From assembly GCA_005765155.1 (NCBI GenBank), contig VCCP01000005.1:1-64000 (forward strand): a DNA stretch of 64,000 nt. The letters run 5' to 3'. Numbering within the stretch: the first letter of the stretch is position 1; each line of letters begins with the position of its first letter. The DNA is from Zelopaecilomyces penicillatus. Lineage: Eukaryota > Ascomycota > Sordariomycetes > Hypocreales > Pseudodiploosporaceae. Below, one piece after another: positions 37,312 to 50,500 of this stretch. The position numbers and the translations under genes are program-made. The notes under the pieces are model-generated. The model ran no database searches and was not told the origin of the DNA. It worked only from the letters and a program-made list of their open reading frames with translations.

Positions 37312-37429
37312 TAATATCTCCCTCCTAACGGTCTTGTCCTCAAGGCCCATTGATTATTCCTTTATAAAATGTAATTCCAGCTATAATTATAGGTGTGGTT
37401 CCTTTCTTCCTTCTTTATATTTTAATATT

Positions 37430-38041
37430 ATGTCTTAAGGTATCTCAAAACATTATATCAGTCAGAAGACTAATCAGCGCAAAAGTCTTATGATTCTTAT
37501 CAAGGGTACTGGTGATATTATTATACCTTGTTCCTTTTGTTCTCAGTGTTATTTGATGTGTTATATGATTGAAACAACTTCCTGTTGTTTCGAGTGTGTT
37601 CGTTATGGTTGTTCTTATGATGGTTTGGGGATAACTATATCCTTAGGTATGTTTTTCCATTCTATTTTACTTTCCGGAAGGTAATTGGTCTATCCAGTCG
37701 CGAAGATCCTATTAGAAAAGAATTGTATTAAGTGAGAAGAGGAGGAGACAGAAAAACAGCTTTAGGCAGCTCAGAAGGCGGTATCTGCTATGGTAGCATG
37801 ACTGAGTCATTTGCGTTATCAGTGTTAATTCATGGTGTTATATAGTCATGAGATGGTAAAGCAGGGTTTGCAATTGCTGAATGATTTGGATGCGGCTGAA
37901 TGGATAGAGTCGGATACGGTGATTAAGATCCAGTTATTAGGGGGTTTTGATATGATTAATTAGAACTTGATTTTCCAGGATGACTCCTTGCCCTCTGGTG
38001 GTATTGTCGCATTAGGGGTTGGCAATGATTTAGGTGGTTAG
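37430..38041 (+). pseudogene. Antisense Zn2Cys6 gene of element D, RIP-damaged
   Basis: 612-bp counterpart of the antisense gene of A. The ATG at 37,430 and the intron donor GTATGT are kept. In-frame stops occur in the coiled-coil part (TAG for CAG), and three of the six cluster cysteines read as tyrosine. Damaged but the best preserved older copy at its 5' end. Confidence 0.8.
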
Positions 38042-41000
38042 GGGGCTCCTATAAGTTTTCCTTGGGCCTAAACCCTTTCCACTTAACTAGGTATTCTTTC
38101 TTGCTATTGTTTAGCCTATAGTCTATAATGGTTTTGACTTCCTATTCTTCTTCTATTGTGTATACTATGATGTCTGTGTGTTCCTTTGCATTGTCTAATG
38201 CTTTGCTTAGTAAGGAAATGTAAAATATAGGGTGTAATTGTATGTTCTTTGGTAGTGAAAGTTCATAGTTGGTGTTAGAAATGGCTTTCTTGACTTTGAA
38301 AGGTCCAAGTTTTTTGAAATCCAATTTGTTACTTGATTGCGTTGTTATAATGTTTGGAGAAGTTTTACCTAGTATATAGCACAAAAGGTATACTATATCT
38401 CTCTCTTTAAAGATTGGTCCCTTTAATCTTTATTGATCCGTATAATGTTTTATTCTATTGCGGATGATTTGGAGTTATGCATAGAGTTCTTCATGTAATT
38501 ATTGTTTTTGTGTAGCGTTAAGTATGGCTTTTTCTGATTTTGGTCCTTCTTAGCATGGTAGGTGAAATGCTTCCGGTATGAATCCATAATTAGCATATAT
38601 TGGTATAAGTTATATTGATTCGGAAATAGATATATTATAGGCTAGTTGCACGGTTAGTAGGTGTTTTACCTAGTCATCCTGATGGTAATTAATATAAGCG
38701 CGTAGGTATCCTTTAATAATTTGGTTGATTCATTCCGTTTGTCCATCCATTTATGGATGGTAGGCGGTACTGAGTCTATGTCTGGTCCTAAGATATCCTA
38801 TTAATCCTTACTAAAACTTAGAGGTGAATATTATTCCTCTATTGGATATGATTTCTTCTGGTAAGCCGTGTGAGCTTATAATCATTCTATTAAAACTATA
38901 AGTAAGATCTTTGGCTAAGCTTGCTTCTAGGTAAGGGATAAAGTAAGAGAACTTCATTAATCTTTCTACAATAACCTATATAGAGTCATAAGCTACTCCC
39001 GTAAGAGGTTCCATAGACAGGGGTAGTTTGACGATAAAGTCGAACGATACTGACTCCCATGATCATGCTAGTACTGGTAATGGTTATAATTCTCTGTATG
39101 GTTTATGTCGTGCTAGCTTGGTTTATCCATAAGTGATACAGTCATTTATTACTTTCTAGACTATTCATTGTAGTCCTTTGAATCCATAGTATCTTTGTGC
39201 TTGTTCTATGGTCTTTGTAATTCCTTGGTGACCATAAACAAGGGATTTATATAGTTCTTATATAATGGTCTCCTAGAGTTCTTCAGGTATCTAAAGTTTC
39301 TTATTATATTTATAATATCTATCTTTCCATTTTATGCCTTCAGGTGCCTTTGATATATCTTCTGAGGAGTACGCTTGCTTGACTCATTTTAAGATAGGAT
39401 TAGCTAATATAACTCGATATATAGCGTTTAGTTTTATCTATAGCGCGCCTGATTCAGTCATTTGAAAGATTTATCCTTCATGATAAGGCTTTCTATCATT
39501 ATAGTCGCTTTATCGGCTTAGAGCATCTACTCTGCCATTTTTGGATCCTTTGCGGTAGATGATTTTGTAGTTGTAATCCGTAAGGGTTTCTATATAGCGG
39601 GTTTATTATGCGTTTAGCTTCTGTGTGGTGGTGAAGTAAGAGATGTTCTTATGGTTGGTAAAAACCTTTATTTGGTGATTGCTTCCTTGTAAATAATATG
39701 AGAATTCGTTAAAGGCTTTGATGATAGCTATGAATTCTTTGTCATAGATCGGGTAATTGAGTTCTACTCCATGAAGTTTCTTGGAGTAGAAGGCAATAGG
39801 TTATAGTCTATCTTTATTATCCCGTTGTCTAATCTATGCTTCGATGGTATAGTTTAAAGCATTAGTTTCGAGTTCTATGGGTTTGTCTGGATTGTATATC
39901 GCTAGTACAGGTTCTTCACAGATTCACTTCTTAAGTTCTTTAAATGCGGCATCTATATCAGGTTTCCATAGGAATTTGCAATCTTTCTTAGTGTATTCGA
40001 TGAGTAGCGTGGCTATTTTGCTATAGTTATGGATGAACTTTCGGTAGTAATTGGTGAAGCCCAAAAACTCTTGTATGTTTGTAATATTTTATGGTATCGG
40101 CCAGTCATATACTATAGCGATTTTCGCTGGTTCTATTCGAATCTCATCTAGTGAAAAGATATATCCTAAAAAGGTAACCGTTTGTTTATGAAATTTATAT
40201 TTTTCTGGTTCGATGAGAAGATTATTGTCTTGGAGTAGTTATAATACCTTATAGATATGTTCTCTATGTTCTTCTTCCATTCGAGAGAAGATCAGAATAT
40301 CATCTAGGTAGACTACTACAAAGATATCCAAATGTTCTCGGAGAACATTATTGATCATGCGTTGGAATGTTGCAGGGGTATTGGTTAGGCCAAAAGGCAT
40401 TACCAGATATTCGAAAAGTCTAAACTTGGTTCTGAAAGCGGTTTTCTATTCGTTGCCTTTCTTCATTCGAATCAAGTTGTATGCTCCTTTGAGGTCTAGG
40501 GTAGTAAACCAGTTCATTCCATACAATCGATCGCGTAGTTCATTGATCAACGGTAGGGGGGTCCAATCCTTGATTATGATTATATTCAATAATTGATAGT
40601 CCATAACTAGTCGTAGCTTGCTATTCTTTTTGGGTATAAACATGATAGGGTATCCTGCTTCGGATGTGGATGGTTGGATATATCCTTTTTCGAGCATTTC
40701 ATCAAGGTACTCTTATAGTGTTTCGAGTTCCTTAGCGTTCAGTGTATAGATCTTGGTGAAAGTAGGCTTCTTTCTATTCATGATCTGGATTTCATGGTCC
40801 TATTGGTTGTGCAAGGGGAGTTTTATTTCGAGTTCTTCGCGAAACAGTTTAACGTACTTGCAGTATTCTTCTAGTATAGGTGTAAGTCATTTTTCCATAT
40901 CTAAGGGTGATTCATTCTTAGAGTATTCTTATAGTTGCTCTATTATTGTCTTAAGGGTAATAATAACCCATTAGGTTTATTATTATCAACCATTGTATTG

Positions 41001-43972
41001 TTTTTTAGTATGATTTCCTGGTGGGAGGCCCTTCTCGATAGCTATAAAGCATACTTTCTTCGCTTTGCCTATTATCATTGAATCTTTATGATTTTTTGGG
41101 GATGATGTGGTGTCACTCTATTGCATCTAGCCTGTCTTCCAATCGATCTGTGGGTTACTATCAAATAACCAGGGGTAGCTTAATACAAGTTTATATTCTC
41201 TAGTATTTATTATATTGAATGTAGTACTGTCTTGATATCCTTGGACTTCGAATTGGAGATGATTAGTCTCTTTATTGATCTATCCTCTATTATAGGCGAA
41301 GATATTTCCTTTTAGGTTATATAAGGGGTATGGTTCTTCCTTATCATGCTATGGTAGTTGTGTGCGATTCATGGCTTTTGGTGATATGTAATTGCCCATT
41401 GCTCCGCTATCCACTAGAGTGTGAAAACAATATCCTATAATCTGTATTTCCGTTGTTAGTTTGAGCCCGTTGGTGCCTATTGCATAGAGGGTCTTTCATG
41501 GGGGGTCGTGCTGTAACCCTCTTATAAATGACTTTACTTATTTTTTGAGTTTCCAAGGTTGTATTCTTTGCATGGTCTGTCATATTTTATTCTATCCAAG
41601 CCTTGAGTGATTATATGGTATAGAGTTCGATTGGCTTGACTTTCTTTATGGGTTCAGAAGTTGAATTCTTATTTATAGAGGTTCTTCATTTCCTCATACA
41701 TGCGTTTGTTTTCCTCCGCATGTTATCTGCACCGAGGTTTATTGCAGTTGATTGCTATCATGGCTTCACACTGAGTTCTCCCTGGGATACTATCTTCCAA
41801 TAGTCATCTTTCATGCTATTGTACCAGCTTCTATTATGAGTGTACATCGCACTTGAGGTTGGTGCAATTATATAAGTCCTCCTTTCCATAGTCTATGAGT
41901 TGTGGTCTGTTGTGTCCTAATTCAAGCTTTTCCTATTTGTGGACCTCGCAATAGATGGACTTATAGTCTTTATTTTCAGCTCCTTGTCTGTATTCTTCTG
42001 GGGTCTTGGGGTATGGTTTGAATATGCCAATTCCAAAAGGTGCAAAGTACTCAGCCTTGTGCCAGTCAACGAATTGATCTCCTATGAGGACATTCTTAAT
42101 TCCTCGTGCTCCTATATAACATAAGAAGAATTCATTCTGGATTTTTGTTTTCTAATATTGAAAACAGGAGAAGTCGATACATAATATCCAATTGATTTCG
42201 CTATGGAAAATATGATTAGGGTCTAGGAGTGTATGATCATCTTCGTATTTGCTATAATTGGTTTTCAATATGAAGGCTCTTCTAAGGTGGTCTCCTGGGA
42301 CAGGGACACCTAGGCCTTCTTCCAACATCCATTCACAAATATATTTGATGATTATAAGTTGAAGGTTAACTCTATCCATATGGCTTGGTATTTGCATAAG
42401 TTTGATTGCTGCTTCTCTAAGGTGTTTATGGGCAGCACTCTTAGGTGGTGGATATGGTGTAGTATGGTATTGAGTTGTCCTGAGAGGTTCTTTGCTCTTG
42501 GATTCTAAAGAGCTGGAGTCTGAGCTGTTGCTTATTGTTTCATCTTCAACCAGGGTGTTTTCGTTATCCGTGGCAGGGATTACTTATCGGTCCGGAATCT
42601 CTTCGAAGTATTCTTCCTTATCTGTGTCCATATCTAGTTATTGGTCTTATTGTGCGGTATCGGATCGGGTTAGCGTGGTCCGCAACATTGGTGACTGTCG
42701 AGGTGTGGGGTGTCCGTAGTTTCCGGGTCATCCTCGTTCCTATCCTTGTCATCCCGTCATAGCCAGGGTTCATCCATCTTTGGCCATGGTATGTGTGCTT
42801 CGTTGCGCATCAGGTACTGGTTTCTAGTCTTTTCGTTCTTGTTTTGGTTGTTGGCAGTCCCTGGCGAAATGTCCTATTTTATCACAATTATAGCACTTGA
42901 CTTTGGATGTGTCTCATTGTTGTGCAGCATCGAGGTCCATTCTGATTGATAGGGTGTTAGGGTCATTTCGTCGTTGACCATGGTTTGCCTTATATTGTTA
43001 TTGCTGTGGTTGGAATCCGAAGTGAGTTGGTTTCCAGTTTCGTCCTTCGTACTTCTTTTCTTATCAGCGCGAGTGCTGTCTATCATCGATAGCAATAGCT
43101 ATAGCACAATATTCCATGAAAGAATCCGATCGGACTTCTTTGTACAATTCGTCTTTGATTTCTGACTTGAGTCCATAGTACAGGGTTTCCATACACATTT
43201 GCTCATCTTTTTCGGGTAGTTTGGACAAGATTTGTCGGAACTTCGCAATATAGTCCGAGGCAGACCCTGTCTAATAGAGGTTGCATAGGTATTGTTTAGC
43301 TTATCGTTTTTCATTTAATGATCCGAAGGTGTTCAGGAGTTGTTGCTTAAAGATATCGTAGTCAGCAAAGATTAGGTCAGTTTCCTCCTTTGAGGTCCCC
43401 ATCGAGGCATTGTTGATGTAGTCTCGAAGTGTTGGTTCGAACCAGGTAAGTGCGGTTCTGGTAAGGAGCCCTACGGTGTACCTTACTTTGACTGGTTCAA
43501 GCTGGAATTGTGTTGGATAGTATAGAAAGAAAGCGCAGAGTTGGGTAAGAAATCCTTGAAGTTTGCTTGGAGTACCGTTAAAAGGCTTGGGTGTTCGTGG
43601 CTTCAAGATTTCTCTGGTGTTCTTTCCGGTGTGTATCTATGCTGTAACTGTTTCCAACCTGTGTCTATACTGTTTTACTTGGATTTCTATATTCTTGAGA
43701 AGCTATTTGATCTAGAGTTATAAGGTTTCGATGGCGAGCTTGGCCATCTTCGCTTCTTCTGCATATCCCTTGCGCTCCTCCTCTAGCATTTGTTTGAAGC
43801 GTCTACTGGTTTCTTCCAGCGCAAGAATATCTTCTTAGAGTCCTTTGATCTTGATGTCATTATCGTCTTCTTCCTCTTTATCTACCTCTATGTTCGGATT
43901 GTTATTGATAGGGGCATTAGGGGTGCCTCCTTGGTTAGTACTTCTGGATAAGGTGGGGGTTTGAGGAGCTAT
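37635..43972 (-). pseudogene. gag-pol of element D, RIP-damaged
   Basis: Colinear with A and B. Gag start codon position 43,972 has mutated (CAT to TAT on the plus strand). Short open pieces of Gag, reverse transcriptase and chromodomain remain between transition-type stops. Confidence 0.87.
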
Positions 43973-44034
43973 CTTGCGAAATAGTGATATTGCCCAGGGT
44001 AATACAGTAACCCACTAAATAAGAGTTATCAACG

Positions 44035-44462
44035 TGTGACGTTTGGTGAATTCCTAAGGGATAAATCTAATAAAAGGGGTTTATGTTGGCAGATGAGTTA
44101 GGGTGTTCTAAGTAATAGGTCTGTTACGTTGGTGATAGATATGGAGTATTATAACCAGGGATCAAGTATCAGCGTAGTGAGCGGTAGTGAATAATATGAT
44201 GAAGTTGAAAGTGTATTGATAACTATCTAAGCTATGTTTTAAAGAGTGAAAATTGAGGGCGTATATATATATCGTGGATCATTTGGATTACTTGTTGTGC
44301 AAGTGGTGATCCTGGTGATCCAAGTCGCTGGCTCACCTAGCTCACCACCATTCTTATGGTGATCCCACTAATCTATCTAACTGGTCCCCTTCCTCCATGG
44401 TACGTACCTTCCCTAGGTCACATGACCGGCCTATTGTACAACCATGTCGTTGGGTCGTGACA
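44035..44462 (-). repeat. 5' LTR of element D
   Basis: 428 bp, starting TGTGACGTTTGGTG unmutated. Less damaged than the other LTR of D. Followed directly by ATAGT. Confidence 0.93.
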
Positions 44463-44467
44463 ATAGT

Positions 44468-45793
44468 ATAGTATTAAGTTATCCTAAGGGGTTCTTTGCT
44501 CTTAGATTCTAAAGAGCTAGAGTTTAAGTTATTACTTATTATTTCATCTTTAATCAGAGTGTTTTTATTATCTATAGTAGAGATTACTTATTAATCTAGA
44601 ATCTCTTTAAAGTATTCTTTCTTATCTATATCTATATCCAGTTATTGATCCTATTATATAATACTAGATTAGATTAGTATAATCTATAGTATTAGTGATT
44701 ATTAGGGTATAGGGTATCTATAGTTTCTGGGTTATCCTTATCCCCACTCTCTTTATCCTATTATAGCTAGGGTTTGTTTATTTATAGCTATAATGTGTGC
44801 GCTTTATTATATATTGGGTATTGGTTTCTAAGATTTCTTATCTTTCTTGGGTTATTTATATTACTAGGAGATATATCTATATCTATTATAGTTATAATAT
44901 TAGACTTTTGATATATCTCTTTTCTAGATTGTATTGAGTTTTATTCTTTTAGGATTCTAGGTATATATATAGGTAATGGATTCTTCCCTATATCTGCCTT
45001 GATTGGACTAGTATTATAGTTTTTATTCAAAATCACTTTATCCTAATCCTTTGGTTTTCTTTTATTTATATTATATAAACTATCTATTATTAATCTTAAT
45101 AGTTATTCTAATATACTTGATTAAGTTTTTAGGTCTATCTTCTTTAAAGAGTTTATTCTTAACTTTTTCTTTAAATTTATTATAGAAGTACTTTATTAAT
45201 ATATTGTTTTCTTAGGTAATCTATAAGATAATCTATTTGAATTTTAAGGTATAGTCTAAGGCTGATCTATATTGATATAGTAATTTAAGTTTTTTGATTA
45301 TAGCTCTCTCCTTATCTACTTGCTTAAAGATTTCTTTAATTATATCTTTAAAGTTATTATATTTTTAAAAGATCTTTTTAGTTTTATTATCCTAATCTTT
45401 TTTCTTTTTATTTATATAGTCTCTTATAATGGGTTTGAATTATTTAAGGGCAGCCCCCTCTATATATCCTATAGTATATAGGATTTTTATAGATTTCTCC
45501 TATAACTAATAGGGGTAGAACTAATAATAAGCTTTGAATTATATTAGGAATATTTAAAGTAATCTAGAATATCTAGTAAAAGGTTCTGGCTTATAAGGTT
45601 TAATGATTTCACTAAGGTCTTTCTATTTGGCTTATAACTTAGCTTTAAGTTCTATATTCTTCTTATATAGAGCCTAAAGCTTAATAATAAATAAGATAAG
45701 GGTTAATTAAATAGTACCTATAATAATTGATTAAGGTAGTTAATAATATTACTTAGGGTTATATAATAACCTATTAAATAAGAGTTATTAATA
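44468..45793 (-). pseudogene. 5' gag and leader of element C, RIP-destroyed
   Basis: Continues the gag of C interrupted by element D. The acidic region and remnants upstream of it are faintly recognisable. Towards 45,000-45,780 it is diverged from A well beyond RIP, in keeping with a separate subfamily. Confidence 0.75.
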
Positions 45794-46249
45794 TATAATA
45801 TTTAATGAATTCCTAAGGGATAAATCTAATAAAGGGGTTTATATTAATAGATAAGTTAAAATATTCTAAGTAATATAGTCTGTTATATTGGTGATAGATA
45901 TAGAGTATTATAACCAGGGTTAAGTATTAGTATAGTAAGCAATAACGAACAATACAATAAAGTTGAAAGTATATTAATAATTATCTAAGCTATATCTAAA
46001 GAATGAAAATTAAGGGTGTATATATATATTATGGATCATAATTTGAGCTATGATCCTTATTGCTGGATTATGCTTAGAATCGTAAGCTATCCCGTTGGAT
46101 CATGGTTTTAAGAGTGATCCTAAGCCCAGGATCACCTTTAGAATTATGATCCAATTCCATACAGTTCCAAGCCTTCGGTATATACCTAGTGACATCACAA
46201 GTCACATGACCAAGGCCCACTATACAACCTTGGCTGTTGGGTTATGATA
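45794..46249 (-). repeat. 5' LTR of element C (456 bp)
   Basis: Uninterrupted LTR of C, starting TATAATATTT and followed by TATTC. Its central 120 bp differ from the LTR of A but carry six GGATCA/TGATCC words (46,033, 46,051, 46,097, 46,115, 46,129, 46,147). Confidence 0.9.
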
Positions 46250-46254
46250 TATTC

Positions 46255-46390
46255 TTATTAATTATATTATTCTCTTTATATATTATCCTTTATTAATTAT
46301 AATAGGGTATTTAAGTTAAGAGCTATTAATTATATTTAACCCTATCCCTTCTTTATATAAAAGAAGCCTGATATATAATAGATAGTATTT
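46255..46390. repeat. Repeat X, copy 2, right part
   Basis: Last 136 bp of the X copy split by element C; with 23,526-23,625 it gives about 236 bp. Ends GATAGTATTT like copy 1. RIP damage fades out over the next 250 bp. Confidence 0.68.
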
Positions 46391-46705
46391 CTGGTTTTTA
46401 TTATATACTCTTATCTATAAAGTCCTATTAAAATGCTATTAGCTTTTAATTACTTTTTAAAAAATATATATAATAAACAAGTATTATAATCACTATTTAT
46501 ATAAATATATAATACTTCTTTTATACTAAATTTTTCTTTCCTTCTTATAGATATAAATTAAAATAATATTAGTATTAATATTTCAAACTTTATAGACAGG
46601 TATAAGCATCTTAGACAGCTTGCCCTAATCTTCAAACATCAGCATAGGACATAAGCGGACTTTAACAACTTTCTAACCTGGCTGATTTTAAAACACCAGC
46701 CCAAG

Positions 46706-47590
46706 TTGATTATCTGTCGTTATAATTATAGCGGTAAACACCACGACACTCTTGCATCAGCACAACTAGATCCAGAGGCATTCCCAATGTTCGATCATAT
46801 CAGATATACTCGTCCATGTGTTAGTATAGCCAGCTGGGAGGAATCAAAGAACCCTGGGTTAGTTGTCACAGATGTTTGCCGTAAAGCACAACGCTACTTG
46901 GCTTTGATTGGCAAAGATGACCCAAATAAAAGAACCGGGCGAGATTTCGAATACAGACCAACAACATCATCTCCGTTTGATCCGCCTGGTAGCAGCCAGG
47001 TAACAGACTGTTATGATATCTCTAAGGCTGGCGACTCCGAGTCTGCTGAGATAATGGGCAACTCTACAGCGGCTGTGTTCGCCGCGGATGAGTGGTTTGA
47101 GGGAAATGACATGTTCGAAGATGAGGATATTGTTCAAGCTCTTCTGTTTTCAGCCGACAGCACCAAAGCATGCAGTTCCTCTCAACTACAACCCCTGGAC
47201 GAGAGCATCGAAACCCCTTCAGACTATGAGTCATCTGATGATTCCTTATTACAATCTACTGTGCGTATTTCAACGAAGCTTCGGGCAGCAACCCTCAGAT
47301 ATCTCTGGCAGTTCGCGGACTCACCAGCGGATCTACGTCGTGAATTTCGGCGTCTTCGTCAAGATCGCGCTGCGCAGGTACTTCATCTCTGTGGATGTGG
47401 TATGAGCTACTATTCAGAGAATATTCGTGTATTTGGTTGTATGGAACGGTCTCATTTACGATTAGGAACAGTTGAGGAGAATGCACGACATCTCAATTGG
47501 CATATAGTTATGAGCTATATTAATGGTGATAATTATACAAAAGTTTGTAGTGTTGCTCGTGAATCTGATTTGGATATAGAGGTCTTTTAG
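46706..47590 (+). CDS. Hypothetical protein, 5' end eroded next to RIP zone
   Basis: Open frame of 294 codons with normal codon use, first gene inside the repeat zone. The family is not recognised. Visible features are an acidic segment (ADEWFEGNDMFEDEDIV, about 125-141) and a C-terminal Cys/His-bearing block (LCGCGMSYY..C..SHLRLG..NWH, about 228-270) that may bind metal. There is no ATG at the start. The same frame continues upstream to about 46,580 (LRQLALIFKHQHRT) but is cut by TAA at 46,652, where CAA would be expected. So either the gene starts at the ATG at 46,787, or its 5' end is damaged by RIP leaking from the neighbouring repeats. I favour damage. No intron is obvious. Confidence 0.55.
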   Translation: MIICRYNYSGKHHDTLASAQLDPEAFPMFDHIRYTRPCVSIASWEESKNPGLVVTDVCRKAQRYLALIGKDDPNKRTGRDFEYRPTTSSPFDPPGSSQVTDCYDISKAGDSESAEIMGNSTAAVFAADEWFEGNDMFEDEDIVQALLFSADSTKACSSSQLQPLDESIETPSDYESSDDSLLQSTVRISTKLRAATLRYLWQFADSPADLRREFRRLRQDRAAQVLHLCGCGMSYYSENIRVFGCMERSHLRLGTVEENARHLNWHIVMSYINGDNYTKVCSVARESDLDIEVF

Positions 47591-50500
47591 AGTTAATAAG
47601 GTCTAGAATACCACGGTTCAACCGCCCTCTCACTGAGAGACACATATACACACACGTACTATAGCTGATAATACAAGACTTGAGCTCACAGCTTTATTGA
47701 TATCATAACAACCGACTTCGATTCTGTGCTGCTTGTCACACCGCCTACAACGTAATATATAAAGTATCTGCGTAGATGCTCCGGCCTGGTTTTTTCAATG
47801 CATCCATTATCTTGCAGCGCCTTGTTAAACATGTGTGTTGTCAATATTCTTTTATGAATTTGTACGGATACTTGTATATTGATGTATCAACGTTGCAGGC
47901 CATCATCGGCTGGTGACACGCCGACCAATTCAGCTGGATCCGATCTACCCGACGGCGACTTCAGGTTTCAGCTTATGTAGCCACGTGATCGTCCACTTCG
48001 GGCTCTGTGTCCGGCACATTATGCCTTGTTGTAATAGCAGACCAGAATAAGAAACAGTGTCTTCCCAACTTTTTGGGAAAATATTTCTGACCGGACGTTG
48101 ATGCGATGAACGAAAAGATAAAGAGGACATTGGTGGGCGATGTTACAACCTCGACATCAAAACCTCCCAACGAGATTGATGGATTCCTTTTGGCAAACCA
48201 GCCCGTTGATGTGCCGGATCTTACTGTACGTCCAATATGACACAATATTCACCTTTGAACATACCCAGCATTTCTTTATTACGCTCGGATGACGACCAAT
48301 TGCATTCGGTGCTGAGACGCAAAGCCTTGGTTGGATTGTCTAGTCTCAACTCAATGCGTGATGTGTGGTTGTCCAAAGACTCAGGTCTCCCAAAACGCCT
48401 TCTTCCACCACTTGGCTGAACGATGCCGCCACCAAAATCGTGCTTGTGTCGCCATTCTTCATCACATGGCTGGCCCCAATCCTATTTTGCATTATAAAGA
48501 GTAAACGCAAAATCGCCCTGAGATGCAAATACCGGAAGCTTTCAAATGCCGAGCACGGTGTTTGACATTCCCATCTCTTGTGGCTTAATTACTTCTTGAC
48601 TACACTTTACGCACGACAAAAGCCAAGCGAGGCAAACAATGAACAGGTGGGATGAAAATAGGAACGTCGCATTCGATCTCCCAGATCAGATGCAGGCAAG
48701 GGCACATGTATGTATGCATGAGAGCGGTCCATCAATCACTATGACTTTGTATGAAGGGATCCAACCCTACAAGGCGCATGCAGATTTACGGTCATGCACG
48801 CAGCAATCCCCCACATACACTACCATTTTTTGTTTTCGCGTACGGTAGGTTGTGTGAATCAGAGGATCATGCAGTAATTATATAAAGGTGAATCTTTTGC
48901 TTTACTTTGACCATCCTCTCGGCAATGCCTTTCCACTTTGCATGACGTTTTCTGCATATTTACGCACATCACACGACAGGTTGGTTGCAAAGGCGGTGCA
49001 CGTCACGGCAACACATCTTGGCATTGAGAAACGACTGAGGTAAAGCATTCCCAGAGATTTAGTTCAACGCCAGCGACCATTGTATATGCACGTAATTAAA
49101 ACCCCCTGTTCGGTAGTGCCGACTATTGTGTCAGGGCGAGAGCAGACTAGGTAACGTCAATGCTGCGGTGTTTTTGATGTTGAAAAGGCACTCCTCTGAA
49201 AATAGGTAATAAAATAAAAGCCCAGTTGCAAAGTCAGAGTGCTCCTGACGCAGACAACGACAAGTTCATCAGGTCTTCAATCGGGAGTCAGGGTAATTAA
49301 TGAATCAATCCAACCCGCATATGCCAACGCATTTCCATGCTCGCTGTCCATTCAATCGCATGGATACAGAATCGCCAGAACGTCAATCACGTTGGAAAGT
49401 ATTGCAAACCACTGTTAATACAGATCTCAACCAAGGGTCTCCCCTGGACGCAATATTCGGTGTGCTTGAACATGGCGGCCCTAGCTGTGATTGTCGGCGA
49501 TGCTGCATGAGAAAATGGCCAGATTGGGGAAACGTTAGCTGGCCTCAAGCCCAGCCCACACACACTCATGACGGCATCTGCATGAAGTCACTCACTTATT
49601 AGTATTACCTACTTTACCTATTACTGGATGTGCGCAACCGTCATCCATGCATCTCGCCGTTGTCCAAAAAGCCACCGGGTTCGACGTCGCCGGGGTGTCG
49701 GCACGCGACAGCCGTGGCTTCACCCACACAAGCTTTGTCTCCACCGACCGTTTCACATCTCCCTCCTCCTTGTCTCCCTCAAACGAGCAACGTCGAAGCC
49801 GCCGCCGGATTTCGCATGGCAGTGCCCAGCCCTGGTTCAATGACTTCCCTTTCCGTTATCCGGCACATACTAGGCGACGCGAAGCCCTGGAGCCATTCCT
49901 CCATCTCTCGCCAGCTTTCCCGGGTCTGCTTCCGCTTTGTACATGTCCATCAATACATGACGCGAGCTTGCCATCAGTCGTCATGGCCCGTTGTTGCCTT
50001 GTTGCGTCTTGACCCGGAGCGCAATTCAGGTGTTTGCATCCTGACCCATTCCCCCCCTTTTGGAACAAGAAAATGAAAACGCATCTTTCCGGCATCCCAG
50101 AGCCATTCGAGACCATTATCGTCGGGAACGGCATGTCGCAGGGGCCGTGTAACAGCCTCATATCCACAGCAAACCCCCCGGCTGCTGTTGAAGCCCCCTC
50201 TCCCTCAAAGAAGTCCATGACCCATCAGATAGAGGCCCTCTTCAGTCACTCTCCATGCGCTCTCGGCCCCGTTCTTTGAGGACCGACATTTGCATCACAC
50301 CTTTGCTCCAGTTTCGGACACTGCGCGCCGCGCCCACATCACCCGAAATATACACCCTTACGTCTGTCTGTAGGTGTATGGACTGAGAACCTTTTGTGGG
50401 CATTGTGTTACGCTCCTCTGCTCGTCCTCTCGGCGTTGATGCAGCTTTCCATCACCATCATCATGTGTTCGTCTCGTGTTCCATTTTCCCTTCAATTCTG

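Larger units (their letters stand above)
36884..44462 (-). mobile_element. Element D: full-length RIP-mutated copy of the A family
   Basis: 7,579 bp, the same length as B, reverse orientation, with 428-bp LTRs and the target duplication ATAGT (36,879-36,883; 44,463-44,467). It lies in gag of element C. Less damaged than C, with some segments close to A. It keeps the 261 bp that A lacks (about 41,720-41,980). Confidence 0.95.
23626..46249 (-). mobile_element. Element C: oldest RIP-degraded Ty3/gypsy copy, host of B and D
   Basis: A reverse-oriented relative of element A, flanked by TATTC duplications (23,621-23,625; 46,250-46,254). Its own sequence is about 7.46 kb, in three blocks: 23,626-23,761, 31,346-36,883 and 44,468-46,249. 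Element B sits in its left LTR and element D in its gag. The LTR is 456 bp and differs from A in the central part, and internal sequence is diverged beyond RIP, so it is a separate subfamily. It still carries the 87-codon Gag segment and the antisense gene. It is the most strongly RIP-mutated copy. Confidence 0.9.

Noticed and set aside
47973..48245. 90-aa minus-strand ORF
   Set aside because: Reads somewhat protein-like but no domain or supporting exons could be found; may be a gene fragment, not enough to call.
49856..50218. 120-aa minus-strand ORF and several plus-strand ORFs at 49.6-50.1 kb
   Set aside because: Overlap in many frames at similar length, no domain, no splice signals; typical of GC-moderate non-coding DNA.
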